Source: an uncultured Prevotella sp. (GTDB lineage Bacteria > Bacteroidota > Bacteroidia > Bacteroidales > Bacteroidaceae). From it: a stretch of DNA of 23,716 bases. Each line of letters begins with the position of its first letter. Positions within the stretch are counted from its first letter, which is position 1. Shown here piece after piece: positions 23,489 to 23,716 of this stretch. Made by a program: the position numbers and the translations under genes. Location of the stretch: NCBI GenBank assembly GCA_902495455.1, contig CABUXJ010000034.1:1-23716 (forward strand). Reading direction: 5' to 3'. The notes under the pieces were generated by a model. The model did not search any database. It was not told the DNA's origin and worked only from the letters and a program-made list of their open reading frames with translations.

Positions 23489-23520
23489 CCCTCGTATTGC
23501 CGAGTGCAGCCTATTTTATG

Positions 23521-23528
23521 CAAAGGTA
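23521..23528 (-). promoter_or_regulatory. Possible orphan -7 element
   Basis: The minus strand reads TACCTTTG followed by CA, the usual form of a Bacteroidota -7 box. It points toward the inverted repeat and the DUF3822 operon, more than 290 bp away, with no gene directly after it. It may be a relic of the gene whose tail lies just beside it. Confidence 0.3.
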
Positions 23529-23561
23529 GTGCAATTTGGGTGAAGTACAAAACAAAACGGC

Positions 23562-23597
23562 CTAAAACTTCAGCTCATAGCCCACGCTGAGGTCTAT
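23562..23597 (-). pseudogene. Remnant of the 3' end of an outer-membrane protein gene
   Basis: The minus strand reads IDLSVGYELKF followed by TAG. This is a typical final beta-strand of an outer-membrane barrel: alternating hydrophobic residues and a C-terminal Phe. The frame is closed by another TAG directly upstream (23598-23600), so only these 11 codons remain. The call rests on this short match alone. The rest of the end of the window (23601-23716) shows no gene. Confidence 0.35.
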
Positions 23598-23716
23598 CTA
23601 AAGAGTCAACAAGCAAGTGCAATATTACGAAAAGTTTTTGTAAAACTCTCTCACGGGTGTAGAAAATTTTAGTTTCTCTCTCGGTCTTCGGTTTATTTTA
23701 GCCTGTATGACCGCAA

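Overview
The window reads as chromosome of a fairly GC-rich Bacteroidales bacterium, most probably Prevotellaceae. Three things support this. Promoters fit the Bacteroidota TTTG / TAnnTTTG pattern, clearest before the tRNA-Leu and the first esterase. Start codons follow AT-rich leaders rather than strong Shine-Dalgarno sites. The gene content is typical of the phylum: a Bacteroidota-type Mrp, DUF3316, DUF3822 beside rsmD, a 943-residue ParC and a TonB receptor. The assignment is by inference; no rRNA or other decisive marker is present.

Layout. Positions 1-117 hold the 3' end of an unidentified gene, followed by about 550 bp of GC-rich palindromic repeats. A plus-strand block follows: a secreted protein with two SGNH esterase domains, dnaG, queD, queE and a cardiolipin synthase. 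A minus-strand block (6981-13244) carries mrp, a TonB-dependent receptor, trmB, a DUF975 membrane protein and ilvE, most closed by clear hairpin terminators. Next is about 1.7 kb (13245-14969) that is mostly non-coding and very rich in repeats; its only gene is a small DUF559 endonuclease-like protein. Then parC, a DUF3316 protein and an S41 peptidase lipoprotein form a tight plus-strand cluster, followed by tRNA-Leu(UAG) and an aspartate-dehydrogenase-like gene. A minus-strand operon (DUF3822, rsmD, an unusual 2-hydroxyacid dehydrogenase-like protein) ends the coding part. The last 500 bp hold a large inverted repeat and what looks like the tail of a lost outer-membrane protein gene.

Working relations. 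queD and queE are consecutive steps of 7-deazaguanine (queuosine precursor) synthesis. rsmD, trmB and tRNA-Leu belong to translation; dnaG and parC to replication and chromosome segregation. The receptor, DUF3316 protein, S41 lipoprotein and esterase are envelope or secreted proteins.

The most interesting signal is a repeat family of about 61 bp: a GGAAGTCTTTAAG head, a CCCCTCCTT/AAGGAGGGG hairpin and a TTAGGGGTGGTTA tail. It occurs four times. Two copies flank the DUF559 gene as inverted repeats, and two form a near-perfect inverted repeat at 23285-23488. The head half has also been amplified into a 30-bp tandem array before parC. This suggests a small repeat-plus-nuclease unit resembling REP/RAYT systems, but that reading is inference. 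A second, unrelated GC-rich palindromic family occurs at 145-245 and 13618-13726.
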